A DNA stretch of 64,000 nt, from contig NZ_CP020371.1 in NCBI RefSeq assembly GCF_002813775.1, forward strand, positions 1-64,000, in the 5' to 3' direction. How positions within the stretch are numbered: position 1 is the first letter of the stretch; each line of letters begins with the position of its first letter. Positions 26,541-36,740 of the stretch are shown in pieces. The notes under the pieces are model-generated. The model ran no database searches. It had not been told where the DNA came from and saw only the letters and a program-made list of their open reading frames with translations. Position numbers and translations under genes: made by a program. The DNA comes from Candidatus Thiodictyon syntrophicum. GTDB lineage: Bacteria > Pseudomonadota > Gammaproteobacteria > Chromatiales > Chromatiaceae.

Positions 26541-27736
26541 TCCTGTCGCACAAGATCGCCCTCGACCCTAACAACACCCAGCGCACCTACTTTGCAAAGG
26601 CGGCAGGAACCGCGCGCTTTGCCTACAATTGGGCACTGGCCGAGTGGCAGGTGCAGTACCAGGCCCATCTTCTTAACCCGCTGTTAGCTCAACCCAACGA
26701 AGGCGCCTTGCGCAGACAGCTCAACGAGATCAAGCGCGAGCAATTTCCCTGGATGCTCGAAGTTACCAAGTGCGCCCCGCAACAAGCCATCATGCAGTTG
26801 GGCACGGCCTTCAAGAACTTCTTTGCCGGTCACGCCAAGCACCCGTGTTTCCACAAGAAAGGTCTTAACGATAGCTTCGCCTTGGATAATGGGCAATTCG
26901 TCCTCGACGGTTCGCGTATCCGCCTCCCCTATCTGGGCTGGGTGCGGATACGCGAGACGTTGCGTTTCCCCGGCAAAGTTCTGTCGGCAACGATTTCTCG
27001 CACAGCTGACCGCTGGTTTGTCGCCGTCGTCATGGACACCGATCAGACCCTCATCCGTCCCGCCGAAAACCAAGGCGTGGTGGGTGTGGATCTCGGTGTC
27101 ACGACCCTGGCGACCCTTTCCAACGGTGAGCAAGTCATCGGCCCCAAGGCCCACAAGGCGGAATTGAAACGCATGGAGCGGCTCAACCGAAGCCTCTCGC
27201 GCAAGGTGAAATTCTCTCGCAACTGGCGCAAAGCCAAAGCCAAGCTGGCACGCCTTCATGCGCGCATCGCCAACGTGCGCCAGGACGCGATGCACAAACT
27301 CACCTCCGATCTGGCGCGGCGCTTCCATACCATCGGTATCGAAGACCTGAATGTCAGTGGCATGGTGCAAAATCGGCACCTGGCGCGCGCCGTCTCGGAC
27401 ATGAGCTTTTTTGAGTTCCGGCGTCAGTTGGAATACAAAACCGCCATGCGTGGCGGTGTCGTAATGCTGGCCGACCGCTGGTATCCCAGCAGCAAAACAT
27501 GCTCGGGATGCGGGCACAAAATCGATTCTCTGCCGATGTCCGTGCGGCACTGGGACTGCGCGGCCTGTGGTTCTCACCACGACCGGGACCTGAATGCGGC
27601 GATTAACCTCGCCAAGTACGCCGCGAGTTCCGCGGTGTCTGCTTGTGGAGGGGAAGGCGCTGGCGCGGGCCGCAAGGTCCGCGTGAAACCGGCCCCCGTG
27701 AAGCAGGAAGTCAACTTTATTCATGTTTGCGCATGA
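26537..27736 (+). CDS. tnpB: TnpB RNA-guided nuclease of IS607
   Basis: A 399-residue TnpB, of normal length. RuvC residues are all visible: Asp185 (GVDLGV), Glu269 (GIEDLN) and Asp351 (HDRDLNAA). The zinc ribbon is intact: Cys322/325 (CSGCG) and Cys341/344 (CAACG). TnpB proteins use a guide RNA derived from the transposon right end to cut the empty donor site. The guide RNA should overlap the 3' end of this gene and run past 27736. Probably active. Confidence 0.93.
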   Translation: MILSHKIALDPNNTQRTYFAKAAGTARFAYNWALAEWQVQYQAHLLNPLLAQPNEGALRRQLNEIKREQFPWMLEVTKCAPQQAIMQLGTAFKNFFAGHAKHPCFHKKGLNDSFALDNGQFVLDGSRIRLPYLGWVRIRETLRFPGKVLSATISRTADRWFVAVVMDTDQTLIRPAENQGVVGVDLGVTTLATLSNGEQVIGPKAHKAELKRMERLNRSLSRKVKFSRNWRKAKAKLARLHARIANVRQDAMHKLTSDLARRFHTIGIEDLNVSGMVQNRHLARAVSDMSFFEFRRQLEYKTAMRGGVVMLADRWYPSSKTCSGCGHKIDSLPMSVRHWDCAACGSHHDRDLNAAINLAKYAASSAVSACGGEGAGAGRKVRVKPAPVKQEVNFIHVCA

Positions 27737-27772
27737 ATTTGTAAGTTTGATAGAACGGGAATCATCTTGGCG

Positions 27773-29971
27773 ATGGGTCGGACATTAATGCACCTGTTCA
27801 GACCAAGGGCGCCTGGTGGCGCCGTGCTCCGCTCGGTCCGGCGTGACGCCTTGCGTTGCGGCTGCTCGCTGGCCGCATGGGCAATGGCCTGGCCAGCCCT
27901 GCTGCTCGCGCCGCTGCTGGCCTGGGGCAACCCGGTCAGCACTGAGAATGTGACCGCAGACTTGCTGGCGGAGCACAATCCCGCGGTGCCCGGGCAGCCC
28001 CTGGAACTGCTGCTGTCCCTGACCATCCGGCCCGGCTGGCACACCTATTGGCGCAACCCGGGGGATTCCGGCGAGGCCCCGCGGATCGACTGGACGCTGC
28101 CGCCGGGGGTCAGCGCCGGGGCGCTCCAGTTCCCGGCCCCCGCGCTGATCCGGGTCGGTCCGCTGGCCAACTTCGGCTACTCGGGCCGCGCCCTGCACCC
28201 GGTGCGCCTCTCGATCCCGGCGCACTGGCCGGTCGGGGAACCGATCCCGGTGCGGGCACACGCCCACTGGCTGGTGTGCGAGGAGCACTGTGTCCCGGAG
28301 TCCGCGGTCCTGGAACTGACCCTGAACACCGCCGCCGCGGCCGGTCCGAGCGACCCGCCAGCACGGGAGGCCTTCGCACAGGCGCGCGCCGGACTCCCCG
28401 CGGGGACGCGCGGCGGTGCGACCCTGACGCCGACCCCGGGCGGGCTGCGGCTGTCGCTGCCGCGCGCCGGGCTGGGCGAGGCGCCGACCGCCGTGCGCTT
28501 CTTTCCCTGGTCCTGGGGGCTGATCGAGCCCGCGGCGGAGCAGCCCTGGCGGTTGACCGCGGACCGGCTGGAAATCGACCTGACCCCGGGCGAGACGGCC
28601 GGCACGGCGGACCCCGGCGGACTCCTGACGCTGACTGGGGCCGGCGGGGCCATCCGCTCCTTCGAGGTGGACGCGACGCGGCCCCTGCCGACCCAGACGC
28701 CCCCTGGGATCACCGCGCCGAGCGCGCCGGCCCTGGGCCTGCCGCTCGCCTTGGGGCTTGCCTTCCTGGGCGGACTGATCTTGAACCTGATGCCCTGCGT
28801 CTTCCCGGTGCTGGCCATCAAGGCCTTAAGTCTGGCGGGGCAGGGGGGGTTGAGCGCCCGGGAGCGCGGCGCCCATGGGCTCGCCTACACGGCCGGGGTC
28901 TTGGTCTTCTTCGCCGCGCTGACCGCGGTCCTGCTCGCCGTGCGGGCGGGGGGTACCGCCATCGGCTGGGGCTTCCAGCTCCAGTACCCGCCCTTCGTGG
29001 CCATCATGGCCTATGTCTTTCTGGTGTTGGGTCTGTCGCTCGCGGGTGCCGTGACCCTGGGCGGCCGGCTGATGGGCCTGGCCGGGGGTGAGGTGGGGGG
29101 CGGGATCGCGGGCGCCTTCGGGACCGGCGCCCTGGCGGCCCTGGTGGCGGCGCCCTGTACCGCGCCCTTCATGGGCGCCGCTTTGGGCTATGCGCTGACC
29201 CTGGCCTGGCCACTGGCGCTGGCCATCCTGCTCGCCTTGGGGCTCGGACTGGCCGCCCCCTTCCTGGCCCTCTCGCTCACCCCGGGCCTGGCCCGCCGAC
29301 TGCCGCGGCCGGGGGCCTGGATGGAGCACCTGAAACAGCTCCTGGCCTTTCCCATGTTCGCCACCGCCGCCTGGTTGCTCTGGGTGTTGAGTGTGCAGAC
29401 CGGGCCGGCGGGCCTGGCCCTGGTGCTCGCCGGGATGCTGGCCGCGAGCTTCGGGCTCTGGGCGCGCGAGCGTACCGCCATGGCCGGGCGCAGTTGGCGG
29501 CGGGCCGGGGAGGGGGCGGCCCTTGCCGGGTTGGCAATGGCCCTGTGGCTCGGTTTCGCGACCGCGGACTCCATGGCACCGCAGCAGTCGGGCGCTGCGG
29601 CGGCGCCCCAGGCGGGACTGGCGGCGCAGCCCTATGCGCCCGAGCGCCTCGCCCAGGCCCGGGCCCAGGGACGGCCGGTGTTCGTCAACATGACCGCCGC
29701 CTGGTGCATCACCTGTCTGGTCAACGAGCGGGTGGCGCTGAGTGCAGCGGGCGTCGCCGCCGCCTTCCGGGCCGCGGATCTGCTCTATCTGAAGGGCGAC
29801 TGGACCGGCCGCGACCCGCAGATCGGCGACTATCTGGCCGGTTTCGGACGCACCGGGGTGCCGCTCTATGTCTACTATCCCGCGGGCGGCGAGCCGCGGG
29901 TGCTGCCCCAGATCCTGACCCCCGCCATCGTCTTCGCGGCCCTGGGGAGCGCCGACGGCGCCCCCAGATAG
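27773..29971 (+). CDS. DsbD/ScsB-like thiol:disulfide interchange protein
   Basis: About 732 residues. Signal sequence, then a periplasmic ScsB-type N-terminal domain (about 45-300, HWLVCEEHCVPESA with two Cys), a CcdA-like membrane domain with the two buried Cys (NLMPCVFPVLAIKAL and AAPCTAPFMG) and a C-terminal thioredoxin domain (NMTAAWCITCLVNE, CITC). It passes electrons from cytoplasmic thioredoxin to periplasmic partners, often for copper tolerance or cytochrome maturation. ATG at 27773 is chosen over a TTG at 27767; another ATG at 27788 is possible. The next gene encodes a thioredoxin-fold protein with a good ribosome site. Confidence 0.9.
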   Translation: MGRTLMHLFRPRAPGGAVLRSVRRDALRCGCSLAAWAMAWPALLLAPLLAWGNPVSTENVTADLLAEHNPAVPGQPLELLLSLTIRPGWHTYWRNPGDSGEAPRIDWTLPPGVSAGALQFPAPALIRVGPLANFGYSGRALHPVRLSIPAHWPVGEPIPVRAHAHWLVCEEHCVPESAVLELTLNTAAAAGPSDPPAREAFAQARAGLPAGTRGGATLTPTPGGLRLSLPRAGLGEAPTAVRFFPWSWGLIEPAAEQPWRLTADRLEIDLTPGETAGTADPGGLLTLTGAGGAIRSFEVDATRPLPTQTPPGITAPSAPALGLPLALGLAFLGGLILNLMPCVFPVLAIKALSLAGQGGLSARERGAHGLAYTAGVLVFFAALTAVLLAVRAGGTAIGWGFQLQYPPFVAIMAYVFLVLGLSLAGAVTLGGRLMGLAGGEVGGGIAGAFGTGALAALVAAPCTAPFMGAALGYALTLAWPLALAILLALGLGLAAPFLALSLTPGLARRLPRPGAWMEHLKQLLAFPMFATAAWLLWVLSVQTGPAGLALVLAGMLAASFGLWARERTAMAGRSWRRAGEGAALAGLAMALWLGFATADSMAPQQSGAAAAPQAGLAAQPYAPERLAQARAQGRPVFVNMTAAWCITCLVNERVALSAAGVAAAFRAADLLYLKGDWTGRDPQIGDYLAGFGRTGVPLYVYYPAGGEPRVLPQILTPAIVFAALGSADGAPR

Positions 29972-30012
29972 ACCCCAGCCGATCGATCCCCATCAAGTCC
30001 CAGGAGAGTCCC

Positions 30013-30660
30013 ATGCCCCACACTGACCAACCCGTACGCAAGCCCCGCCCCCTGGTGCCGGTGATGCTCGCCCTGCTCGGGGCACTCGTAACCTGGGGGC
30101 TCGCCTGGGGTGCCCCCCAGGCACCCCAGGTCGGGCAGCCGGCGCCGCCCTTTGCCATCGCGGACACGGCCGGCAAGACCTGGAACCTGGCCGATCTGAA
30201 GGGCAAGACGGTCATCCTGGAATGGACCAACGACGGCTGTCCTTACGTGCGCAAGCACTATGGGGGCGGCAACATGCAGGCGCTCCAGCGCGAGGCGACC
30301 GCGGCCGGCAAGGTGTGGCTCACGGTGATCTCCTCGGCCCCGGGCAACCAGGGCCATGTGACGGCGGCCGCGGCGGACCAGTTGACGGCCGAGCGCAAGG
30401 CGGCACCGAGCGCCGTGCTCCTCGACCCCACGGGGACCATGGGCCGGACCTACGGGGCCAAGACCACCCCGCATCTCTTTGTCATCGACCCGGCCGGCAC
30501 CCTGGTCTACATGGGCGCCATCGACGACCGCCCGAGTTCCGATCCGGCCGACATCCCCGGCGCCCGCAACTACGTCCGGGCGGCGCTCACGGACCTTGAC
30601 GCCGGCCGGCCCCTGGCCAATGCGGTGACCCGGCCTTATGGGTGCTCGGTCAAGTATTGA
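30013..30660 (+). CDS. Exported thioredoxin-like/redoxin protein
   Basis: A 215-residue protein with a signal anchor (LVPVMLALLGALVTWGLAW) and an AhpC/TSA-type thioredoxin fold (about 40-200): PPFAIADTAGKTWNLADLKG, NDGCPYVRKHY with a single active-site Cys, and cis-Pro TTPHLFVIDPAG. AGGAGAG sits just upstream of the ATG. Located 40 bases behind the DsbD-like gene, it is probably its periplasmic substrate or partner. Confidence 0.88.
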   Translation: MPHTDQPVRKPRPLVPVMLALLGALVTWGLAWGAPQAPQVGQPAPPFAIADTAGKTWNLADLKGKTVILEWTNDGCPYVRKHYGGGNMQALQREATAAGKVWLTVISSAPGNQGHVTAAAADQLTAERKAAPSAVLLDPTGTMGRTYGAKTTPHLFVIDPAGTLVYMGAIDDRPSSDPADIPGARNYVRAALTDLDAGRPLANAVTRPYGCSVKY

Positions 30661-30671
30661 GCGGTAACCTT

Positions 30672-30883
30672 CGCTGCGCAACGAGACGCGGGAGACCTTG
30701 GCCCGCGCCGCCAAGACTGCACGCTGAGCCATGCGCGTCGTGCTGGATACCAAGGGCCTGGTCAGCGCCTTGTTGGTTGAATCCTCGCCCCCGGCCCACC
30801 TCATCACCCATTGGAAGCAGGGACGATTCACGCTGTTGACGGCGGCCCCGCAGATTGACGAACTGATGCGGATTACCTCGTGA
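30672..30883 (+). pseudogene. Remnant of an RHH antitoxin / PIN toxin pair
   Basis: The last 17 codons of a ribbon-helix-helix antitoxin (NETRETLARAAKTAR-type) are followed at 30731 by the start of a PIN toxin (MRVVLDTKGLVSALLVESSP). It runs to about LLTAAPQIDELMRIT and stops. A changed Asn to Lys in the DTN motif (DTK) would also kill the toxin. The same pair, broken elsewhere, is present at 59282-59845. Confidence 0.75.
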
Positions 30884-30976
30884 TTCAACCAGCAGGATGC
30901 GGCAACCAAAAAGGCCGACGGAAACGCCGTGCGCCAGAACGGTTAAACTGACGGGAACCGCCGACCGGACCCCCCC

Positions 30977-33166
30977 ATGACCGTCCCCGAGCCCGAGACC
31001 CGACCGACCCTGCCGCTGACCGTTTTTCTGGTCACCGCGGCCTTGTTGCTGCTGGTCGCACTGGCCGTCTTCCATGGCCTGCGCGCCGAGCGCCAGGCCA
31101 GCGTCGAGGCCGCCTTGCAGGCGGTGGCCGAGCTGAAGATCGGCCAGCTCCATACCTGGTTGGGTGAGCGCACCGTGGACGTCGCCTTGTTCGGGTCGGA
31201 CTCGCAATTGGCGAGCGATTTCGATCGCTGGTTGAGCCAGCACGGACAGGATGATGCGGCACTGGCGGAGATTCAGGCGCGTCTCGCCGCAATGAAACGC
31301 AATGTGGGCTATGACACGATTGCGCTCTTCGATGCCGCGGGCAATGAACGCATTCGTAGCGAAGGGATTGCCTCCCAGGCGGAATTCGGGCCGCAGGCCA
31401 GCGCGGCAATGCGGCAGGACCAACCCCAACTGGTTGACTTTCACCGGCAGCCGGGTCAACCGATCCGCATCGGCATGGTCGGACCCATCAAACGCATCGC
31501 GGCACAGGGCACCGAAATCGTCGGCGCCGTCTATCTGGGCGCGCCCGCACAGCGGCAAGTCTTCCCGTTGCTGTTGCACTGGCCGCTGCCCTCCCAGACC
31601 GGCGAGACCGTGTTGGCCAGACCCGAGGGCGAGAGCATCCTGAACATCGTCACGCGCAAGGCGCCGCCGATGACCATCCGGGTCCCGATCGAGCAGCCGG
31701 GACTGCTCTCGGCCCGCGCTCTGCTTGGCGAGTCCGGCATCCAGCGCGGCTCCCGCGACTATGCCGGCGACCCGGTACTCGGCTACGCCGCCCGGGTCCC
31801 GGGGACACCCTGGGTCCTGGTCGCCAAGCAGGACACACGCGAGGTCGATGCCCCGCTGCGGCAATGGGCGCTGTGGGTGGTGCTGGTCACGTTGTTGCTC
31901 TTGGGCGGAACGGGTGGGGTGAACTGGTTCTGGTGGCGCGCCAAGTCGAGTCACTGGCGCACGCGCATCCTCCAACAGGAGTTGGATCAGGCCTTGGCGA
32001 CCCAGCAGGCCACCGCGGCCCTGTTCGCCAGCGAGGAGGTCAATCGCGTCACCTTCGAGCAGGCCGCCATCGGGATCGCCCATGTCGGCGTCGATGGGCG
32101 CTGGCTGCGTGTCAACCACAAGCTGTGCGAGATCCTCGGCTACCCCATCGCGGAATTGCCGCGCATCGCCCTCCAGGACATCGAGCATCCGGACGACCTT
32201 GAGTCCGATACCGCGGCGATGCACAAGCTCCTGGCGGGGGAGCGGCCGGTCGATTCGGTGGAGCGGCGCTATGTCCGCAAGGATCGCTCGCTGGTCTGGA
32301 TCAACCGGACCATCTCGCTGGTGCGGGGCACCGACGGCGAGGCGCTGCATTTCATCTTTCTGGTCGAGGACATCGCGGTGCGCAAGCAGTTGGAGGCGGA
32401 ACGCAGTGCCTATCGGATTCGCCTTGAAGCCGACGTGGCATGCCGGACCCAGGAGCTGGAAACCGCCAACGCGGACCTGGAGAGTTTCAGCTACTCGGTC
32501 TCGCACGACCTGCGCGCGCCGCTGCGCGCCATCGACGGTTTCAGCGCCATCCTGCGCGAAGACTATGCGCCCCAACTGGATGCAGAAGGGCTGCGTCTGT
32601 TCGGCGTGGTCAGCGACAACGCCCGCAAGATGGCCCAATTGATCGACGACATCCTGGCCCTGTCCCGTGCCGGGCGGATGGACCTGGAACTGGCGCAGCT
32701 GGATATGAATGGCCTGGTCGACGCGGTCTGGGCCGGGCTGGCGCAGCAGCGTGCCGGGCGGCCGGTCGAGTTCCATCGGGCCGACCTGCCGTCGGTCTGT
32801 GCCGATCGGCGCGCCTTGGAGCAAATCTGGCAGAATCTGCTCGACAACGCCCTGAAGTTCAGCTGCCACCGCGACCCGGCGCGCATCGAGGTCAGCGCGG
32901 AACGCCAGAATGACCTGATCTGGTTTGAGGTCAAGGACAACGGGGCGGGCTTCAATGCGGACTACCGGGGCAAGCTGTTCGGCCTGTTCCAGCGGCTCCA
33001 CGGTATGGACGAATTCGCCGGCACCGGCGTCGGCCTGGCCATCGTCAAGCGCTTCGTCCAAAAACACGGCGGACAGGTGGCGGCCGAGGGTGCCGTCAAT
33101 GTCGGGGCCAGGTTCCGCTTTGGGCTTCCGGTCAGACCGGATCAGGCCCTGTCCGGGAAGGAGTGA
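30977..33166 (+). CDS. Membrane sensor histidine kinase (PAS-HisKA-HATPase)
   Basis: A 729-residue kinase: one N-terminal transmembrane helix (about 13-33), a periplasmic sensor, a second helix (about 298-318), a PAS domain (about 345-460) and a bacteriophytochrome-type transmitter. SYSVSHDLRAPLRAIDGF carries the phospho-His (about 510), NLLDNALKFS is the N box (about 620), DNGAGF and GTGVGLAIVKRF the G boxes. It lacks the photosensory phytochrome core. Its stop is four bases before a response regulator and then a hybrid kinase, forming a phosphorelay operon. Signal unknown. Confidence 0.92.
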   Translation: MTVPEPETRPTLPLTVFLVTAALLLLVALAVFHGLRAERQASVEAALQAVAELKIGQLHTWLGERTVDVALFGSDSQLASDFDRWLSQHGQDDAALAEIQARLAAMKRNVGYDTIALFDAAGNERIRSEGIASQAEFGPQASAAMRQDQPQLVDFHRQPGQPIRIGMVGPIKRIAAQGTEIVGAVYLGAPAQRQVFPLLLHWPLPSQTGETVLARPEGESILNIVTRKAPPMTIRVPIEQPGLLSARALLGESGIQRGSRDYAGDPVLGYAARVPGTPWVLVAKQDTREVDAPLRQWALWVVLVTLLLLGGTGGVNWFWWRAKSSHWRTRILQQELDQALATQQATAALFASEEVNRVTFEQAAIGIAHVGVDGRWLRVNHKLCEILGYPIAELPRIALQDIEHPDDLESDTAAMHKLLAGERPVDSVERRYVRKDRSLVWINRTISLVRGTDGEALHFIFLVEDIAVRKQLEAERSAYRIRLEADVACRTQELETANADLESFSYSVSHDLRAPLRAIDGFSAILREDYAPQLDAEGLRLFGVVSDNARKMAQLIDDILALSRAGRMDLELAQLDMNGLVDAVWAGLAQQRAGRPVEFHRADLPSVCADRRALEQIWQNLLDNALKFSCHRDPARIEVSAERQNDLIWFEVKDNGAGFNADYRGKLFGLFQRLHGMDEFAGTGVGLAIVKRFVQKHGGQVAAEGAVNVGARFRFGLPVRPDQALSGKE

Positions 33167-33169
33167 ATC

Positions 33170-33628
33170 ATGAACATGACCGATTCGGTGGTCGATATCC
33201 TGCTGGTGGAGGACAACCCCAACGATGCTGAGCTGGCGCTGCGTGCACTGAAGAAACACAACCTGGCCAACCGGGTCATCTGGGTCAAGGACGGCGAGGC
33301 CGCACTGGATTATCTGTTCCATCGCGGCCAATACGCGGGGCCGAATGGCCTGCCACGCGTGGTTCTGCTCGATCTGCGCCTGCCCAAGGTCGACGGCATC
33401 GAGGTGCTGACGCAGATCCGCGCCAACCCGCAGACCCACGATCTGCCGGTGGTCGTGCTCACCTCGTCGAAGGAGGAGCGCGACCTGGTCTCCACCTACA
33501 AGCTCGGGGTGAACAGCTTCGTCGCGAAGCCGGTCGCGTTCGACGAGTTCGCCCGGGTGGTGGCCGATCTCGGTATGTACTGGGTGCTGATCAATCGCGT
33601 GCCGCCCGATATCCGATTGCCGTCGTGA
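33170..33628 (+). CDS. Rcp1-like single-domain response regulator
   Basis: A 152-residue receiver with acidic pocket (VEDNPNDAE), phospho-Asp at about 68 ([13 protein letters not shown]), Thr (LTSS) and Lys ([10 protein letters not shown]). No output domain, typical of regulators paired with phytochrome-type kinases. Its stop TGA overlaps the GTG start of the next gene. Confidence 0.93.
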   Translation: MNMTDSVVDILLVEDNPNDAELALRALKKHNLANRVIWVKDGEAALDYLFHRGQYAGPNGLPRVVLLDLRLPKVDGIEVLTQIRANPQTHDLPVVVLTSSKEERDLVSTYKLGVNSFVAKPVAFDEFARVVADLGMYWVLINRVPPDIRLPS

Positions 33629-36129
33629 ACGGCCCATTGCGCGTCCTGCTGCTGGAAGACAATCCGGCCGATGCTGAGCTCAACGAGCGCAGTCTGCGCA
33701 AGGCCGGGATCGACTTCGAGTCGCGACGGGTCGAGCACGAGGCGGACTTCGTCGCGACGCTGGAGACCTTCCGCCCGGACCTGGTCCTGGCGGACTATCA
33801 CCTGCCGGACTTCGACGGCGGGCGTGCACTGGCCCTGGTCCGGGCGCGGGACCCCGAGCTGCCGTTTATCTTCGTCAGCGGCGCCATGGGTGAGGACCTG
33901 GCGGTGGCGGCCCTGCACCAGGGTGCCAGCGACTATCTGCTGAAGGATCGGCTCTCCCGCTTGCCGGCGGCGGTCACGCGGGCCCTGGCGGATGCCGAAC
34001 AAAAGGCCAATCTGCGTAACTCGGAACAGTCACTGCGCGCGAGTGAAGAGTGCTATCGGATGGCGACGCAGAGCATGCACGACGCCTTTATCCTTATGGA
34101 CGACGAGGGCCGCGTCATCGAATGGAACCCGGCCGCCGAGCGGATGTTCGGCTACACGCGAGAGGAAATCCTCGGCCGTAACCTACACGAGACCCTGGTA
34201 CCGCAGCGCTTTCGCGGCGCCTATCGACACGCCTGGCCGCGTTTTCGTCAGACCGGTGAGGGTGAGGCCATCGGCCGCACCCTCGAGTTGGTGGCGCTGC
34301 GCCGGGACGGTCAGGAGTTTCCCATCGAGCTGTCGCTGTCCTCCATGGACGTGAACGGCCACCGGCAGGCGGTGGGACTGATCCGCGACATCGGCGAGCG
34401 CAAACGGCTGGAGGCGGATCTCGAAGGCTATCGGCAGCACCTCGAACAAGTGGTCGCGCAGCGCACCGCAGAATTGGTGGAGGCCCGCGACCAGGCCGAG
34501 GCGGCCACGCGTGCCAAGAGTGCCTTCCTGGCCAATATGAGCCACGAGATCCGCACCCCCATCAACGCCATCGTCGGCCTGACCTATCTGTTGCGCAAGC
34601 GGCTCACCGACCCGCAGTCCATCGCACAACTGGCCAAGGTCGGTGAGGCAAGTCAGCACCTCCTGTGCATCATCAACGACATTCTGGACCTGTCCAAGAT
34701 CGAGGCCGAGCAACTGAGCCTGGAGGAGATCCCGTTCGTCCTGGCTGAGGTGGTCGATCATACACTCGGTATCCTGGGTGAACGGGCGCTCGCCAAGGGC
34801 CTGACGATCGAGCGGGACATCGACTCCGCGGTCCCTGCGGCGGTGCGCGGTGACCCCCTGCGCCTGGGACAGATCTTGCTGAACTTCATTGGCAATGCCA
34901 TCAAGTTCGCCGAGCGGGGTCGGGTCCAGGTGCGTATCCGGGTGGCGGAGGATCAGGGGGAGACCCTGCTGCTGCGTCTGGAGGTGGAGGATCAGGGGAT
35001 CGGACTGACGGCGGATCAACAGGCGCGGTTGTTCGAGGCGTTCGCCCAGGCCGACGACTCGACCACCCGACGCTTCGGCGGTACGGGTTTGGGGCTGATC
35101 ATCTGCCGCCGCCTGGCGAATCTGATGGGTGGTGGCGTGGGCGTGACGAGTATCCCGGGCCAGGGCAGCACCTTCTGGTCGACGGCCCGGCTGACCCGGG
35201 TCGCGGTGCCGGAGGCCGCGCCGGCGTGCGCCGGGATGGGGCCAGGGGCGGAGCCCCCGGAGTTGATCCTGGCGCGCGATTACCGGGGTATGCGCCTGCT
35301 CCTGGCGGAGGACGACCCGGTCAATCAGGAGGTGGCGTGCGAGATCTTGAGCGGCCTGGGTCTGGTCGTGGACTTGGTCGCAACGGGTCACGAGGCGGTC
35401 GAGCGCGCCCTGGCGAGGGAGTACGCGCTGGTGCTGATGGACGTGCAAATGCCGGAGATGGACGGGTTGGAGGCGACCCGCCGCATCCGCGCGCAGCCGG
35501 GACATGCCCACTTGCCTATTTTGGCCATGACCGCCAATGCCTTTGCAGAGGACCGGCAGCGCTGCCTGGACGCCGGCATGGACGACCACATCGGCAAACC
35601 GGTGGAACCCGAACAGCTCTATGCGGTCCTGTTGCGCTGGCTGCCGCGACCTGCCGCGCCGGGACTGGCCGACGTGACCGCACCGGCTGCGCAGTCCGAC
35701 GAAGTGACTTTACGACAAACCTTAGACGGCATCGCCGGAATCGACCTGGAGGTCGGGTTGCGCTACGCGCGCGGCAAACTGACGAGTTACGTGCGATTCT
35801 TGACCCTGTTCGCGCAGGGCCACGCCGACGACCTGGTTGCACTGCGTCGGCACCTGGCGATCGGTGCGCTCGACGAGGCGCAGCGGTTGGCGCACGCCCT
35901 AAAAGGCGCCGCCGCTACCCTCGGGGCCTTGGCCGTGTGCCTGCGGGCGCAGGAGCTTGAAACGGCCCTCGGTGCACGGGCGCCGCGGGCCGACATCGAG
36001 GCGCGCATCGCTGCCTTGGACGCCGATCTCGCCCCCCTGCTGGTAACCCTTGCGCGGTTCAGGCACGCGCCGCCGCCCACGGTGCCCGTACCGTGCGAGC
36101 CCGATCAGGTCCGGGAGCCCCTGGCCTGA
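33625..36129 (+). CDS. Hybrid histidine kinase REC-PAS-HisKA-HATPase-REC-Hpt
   Basis: An 834-residue phosphorelay protein. Domains in order: receiver (Asp57 in LADYHLPD), PAS (about 140-270), coiled coil, HisKA with NMSHEIRTP (His307), HATPase ([30 protein letters not shown]), second receiver (Asp606 in [11 protein letters not shown]) and Hpt ([13 protein letters not shown], His757). All phospho-sites are present. GTG start overlaps the upstream stop, so it is translationally coupled. It could relay phosphate from the first kinase; no DNA-binding output is encoded nearby. Confidence 0.93.
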   Translation: MNGPLRVLLLEDNPADAELNERSLRKAGIDFESRRVEHEADFVATLETFRPDLVLADYHLPDFDGGRALALVRARDPELPFIFVSGAMGEDLAVAALHQGASDYLLKDRLSRLPAAVTRALADAEQKANLRNSEQSLRASEECYRMATQSMHDAFILMDDEGRVIEWNPAAERMFGYTREEILGRNLHETLVPQRFRGAYRHAWPRFRQTGEGEAIGRTLELVALRRDGQEFPIELSLSSMDVNGHRQAVGLIRDIGERKRLEADLEGYRQHLEQVVAQRTAELVEARDQAEAATRAKSAFLANMSHEIRTPINAIVGLTYLLRKRLTDPQSIAQLAKVGEASQHLLCIINDILDLSKIEAEQLSLEEIPFVLAEVVDHTLGILGERALAKGLTIERDIDSAVPAAVRGDPLRLGQILLNFIGNAIKFAERGRVQVRIRVAEDQGETLLLRLEVEDQGIGLTADQQARLFEAFAQADDSTTRRFGGTGLGLIICRRLANLMGGGVGVTSIPGQGSTFWSTARLTRVAVPEAAPACAGMGPGAEPPELILARDYRGMRLLLAEDDPVNQEVACEILSGLGLVVDLVATGHEAVERALAREYALVLMDVQMPEMDGLEATRRIRAQPGHAHLPILAMTANAFAEDRQRCLDAGMDDHIGKPVEPEQLYAVLLRWLPRPAAPGLADVTAPAAQSDEVTLRQTLDGIAGIDLEVGLRYARGKLTSYVRFLTLFAQGHADDLVALRRHLAIGALDEAQRLAHALKGAAATLGALAVCLRAQELETALGARAPRADIEARIAALDADLAPLLVTLARFRHAPPPTVPVPCEPDQVREPLA

Positions 36130-36235
36130 CTGGAGTTGCGCTGTGTTCAAGCGAAACATGCGAGGCAGTCTCCGGGGACCTGAGTAGTTACGAAAAAAAA
36201 CAACAACAGACGGAACTGACTACCTGCGGCCGAAC

Positions 36236-36653
36236 GGTCGGAGATTTGGGCCTTGTTGTTGACATATGTTCTTTAACAACAGTTAAGATGTTCCATAAGT
36301 CAATGTTAAATATATTAAAAATTGCTCGAAAAGTCGAAGATTTGGGGTCGAACGGTCGAAGATTTGGGGAATTGAGCGTAAGACATTGTTTACAAAGGAT
36401 CTGAAAGGTCGGAAATTTGGGCAGCAACGGCTTTGAAGCTTTTTTGTTTAGATAACTAACGGAAATTATATTAGAAAAATATCACCTGCCGATCTCTAAA
36501 GGTCGGAGATTTGGGCGAACAGTCGAAGTTTTGGGGCGTAAAGGTCGAAGATTTGGGTCAGCGGTCGAAGATTTGGGGGCGGGGTGGGGTTCAACCCGAC
36601 TCCACTAGAGTTGACGATCGCTTCCTTAGGAGATCAAAGGTCGGAGATTTGGG
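36236..36653. repeat. Iteron array of the Rep_3-type origin
   Basis: Nine copies of a 15-bp direct repeat GGTCGAAGATTTGGG or GGTCGGAGATTTGGG start at 36236, 36333, 36355, 36408, 36501, 36521, 36543, 36563 and 36639 (36333 and 36521 begin AGTCG; 36408 and 36521 have central changes). An AT-rich tract lies at about 36255-36335 and 36440-36485. All repeats face the rep gene that follows. The region 36130-36739 has no gene. Confidence 0.88.
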
Positions 36654-36716
36654 GGGTCGGGTCGAAAAATAGCTGTTTGCCGTCGACCTTCTGGGATACC
36701 CTTCAGGCAAGCTGGA

Positions 36717-36740
36717 CGACCGACGACCGACGACCGACGA
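36717..36740 (+). repeat. Short tandem repeat at the rep start
   Basis: Three to four units of the 7-mer CGACCGA run directly into the rep ATG at 36740, occupying the ribosome-binding position. No conventional Shine-Dalgarno is seen. It may affect translation of the initiator; this is inference. Confidence 0.6.

Larger units (their letters stand above)
25890..27760 (+). mobile_element. IS607-family element (tnpA + tnpB)
   Basis: A complete two-gene IS with serine recombinase and TnpB overlapping by four bases. Boundaries are approximate. It is inserted just upstream of the DsbD/ScsB-like gene, possibly separating that gene from its original promoter. Confidence 0.8.

Noticed and set aside
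30650-33637. A 995-codon open frame on the minus strand opposite the sensor kinase
   Set aside because: It mirrors the kinase and regulator genes, has no domain, and GC-rich codon bias alone explains long antisense frames here.
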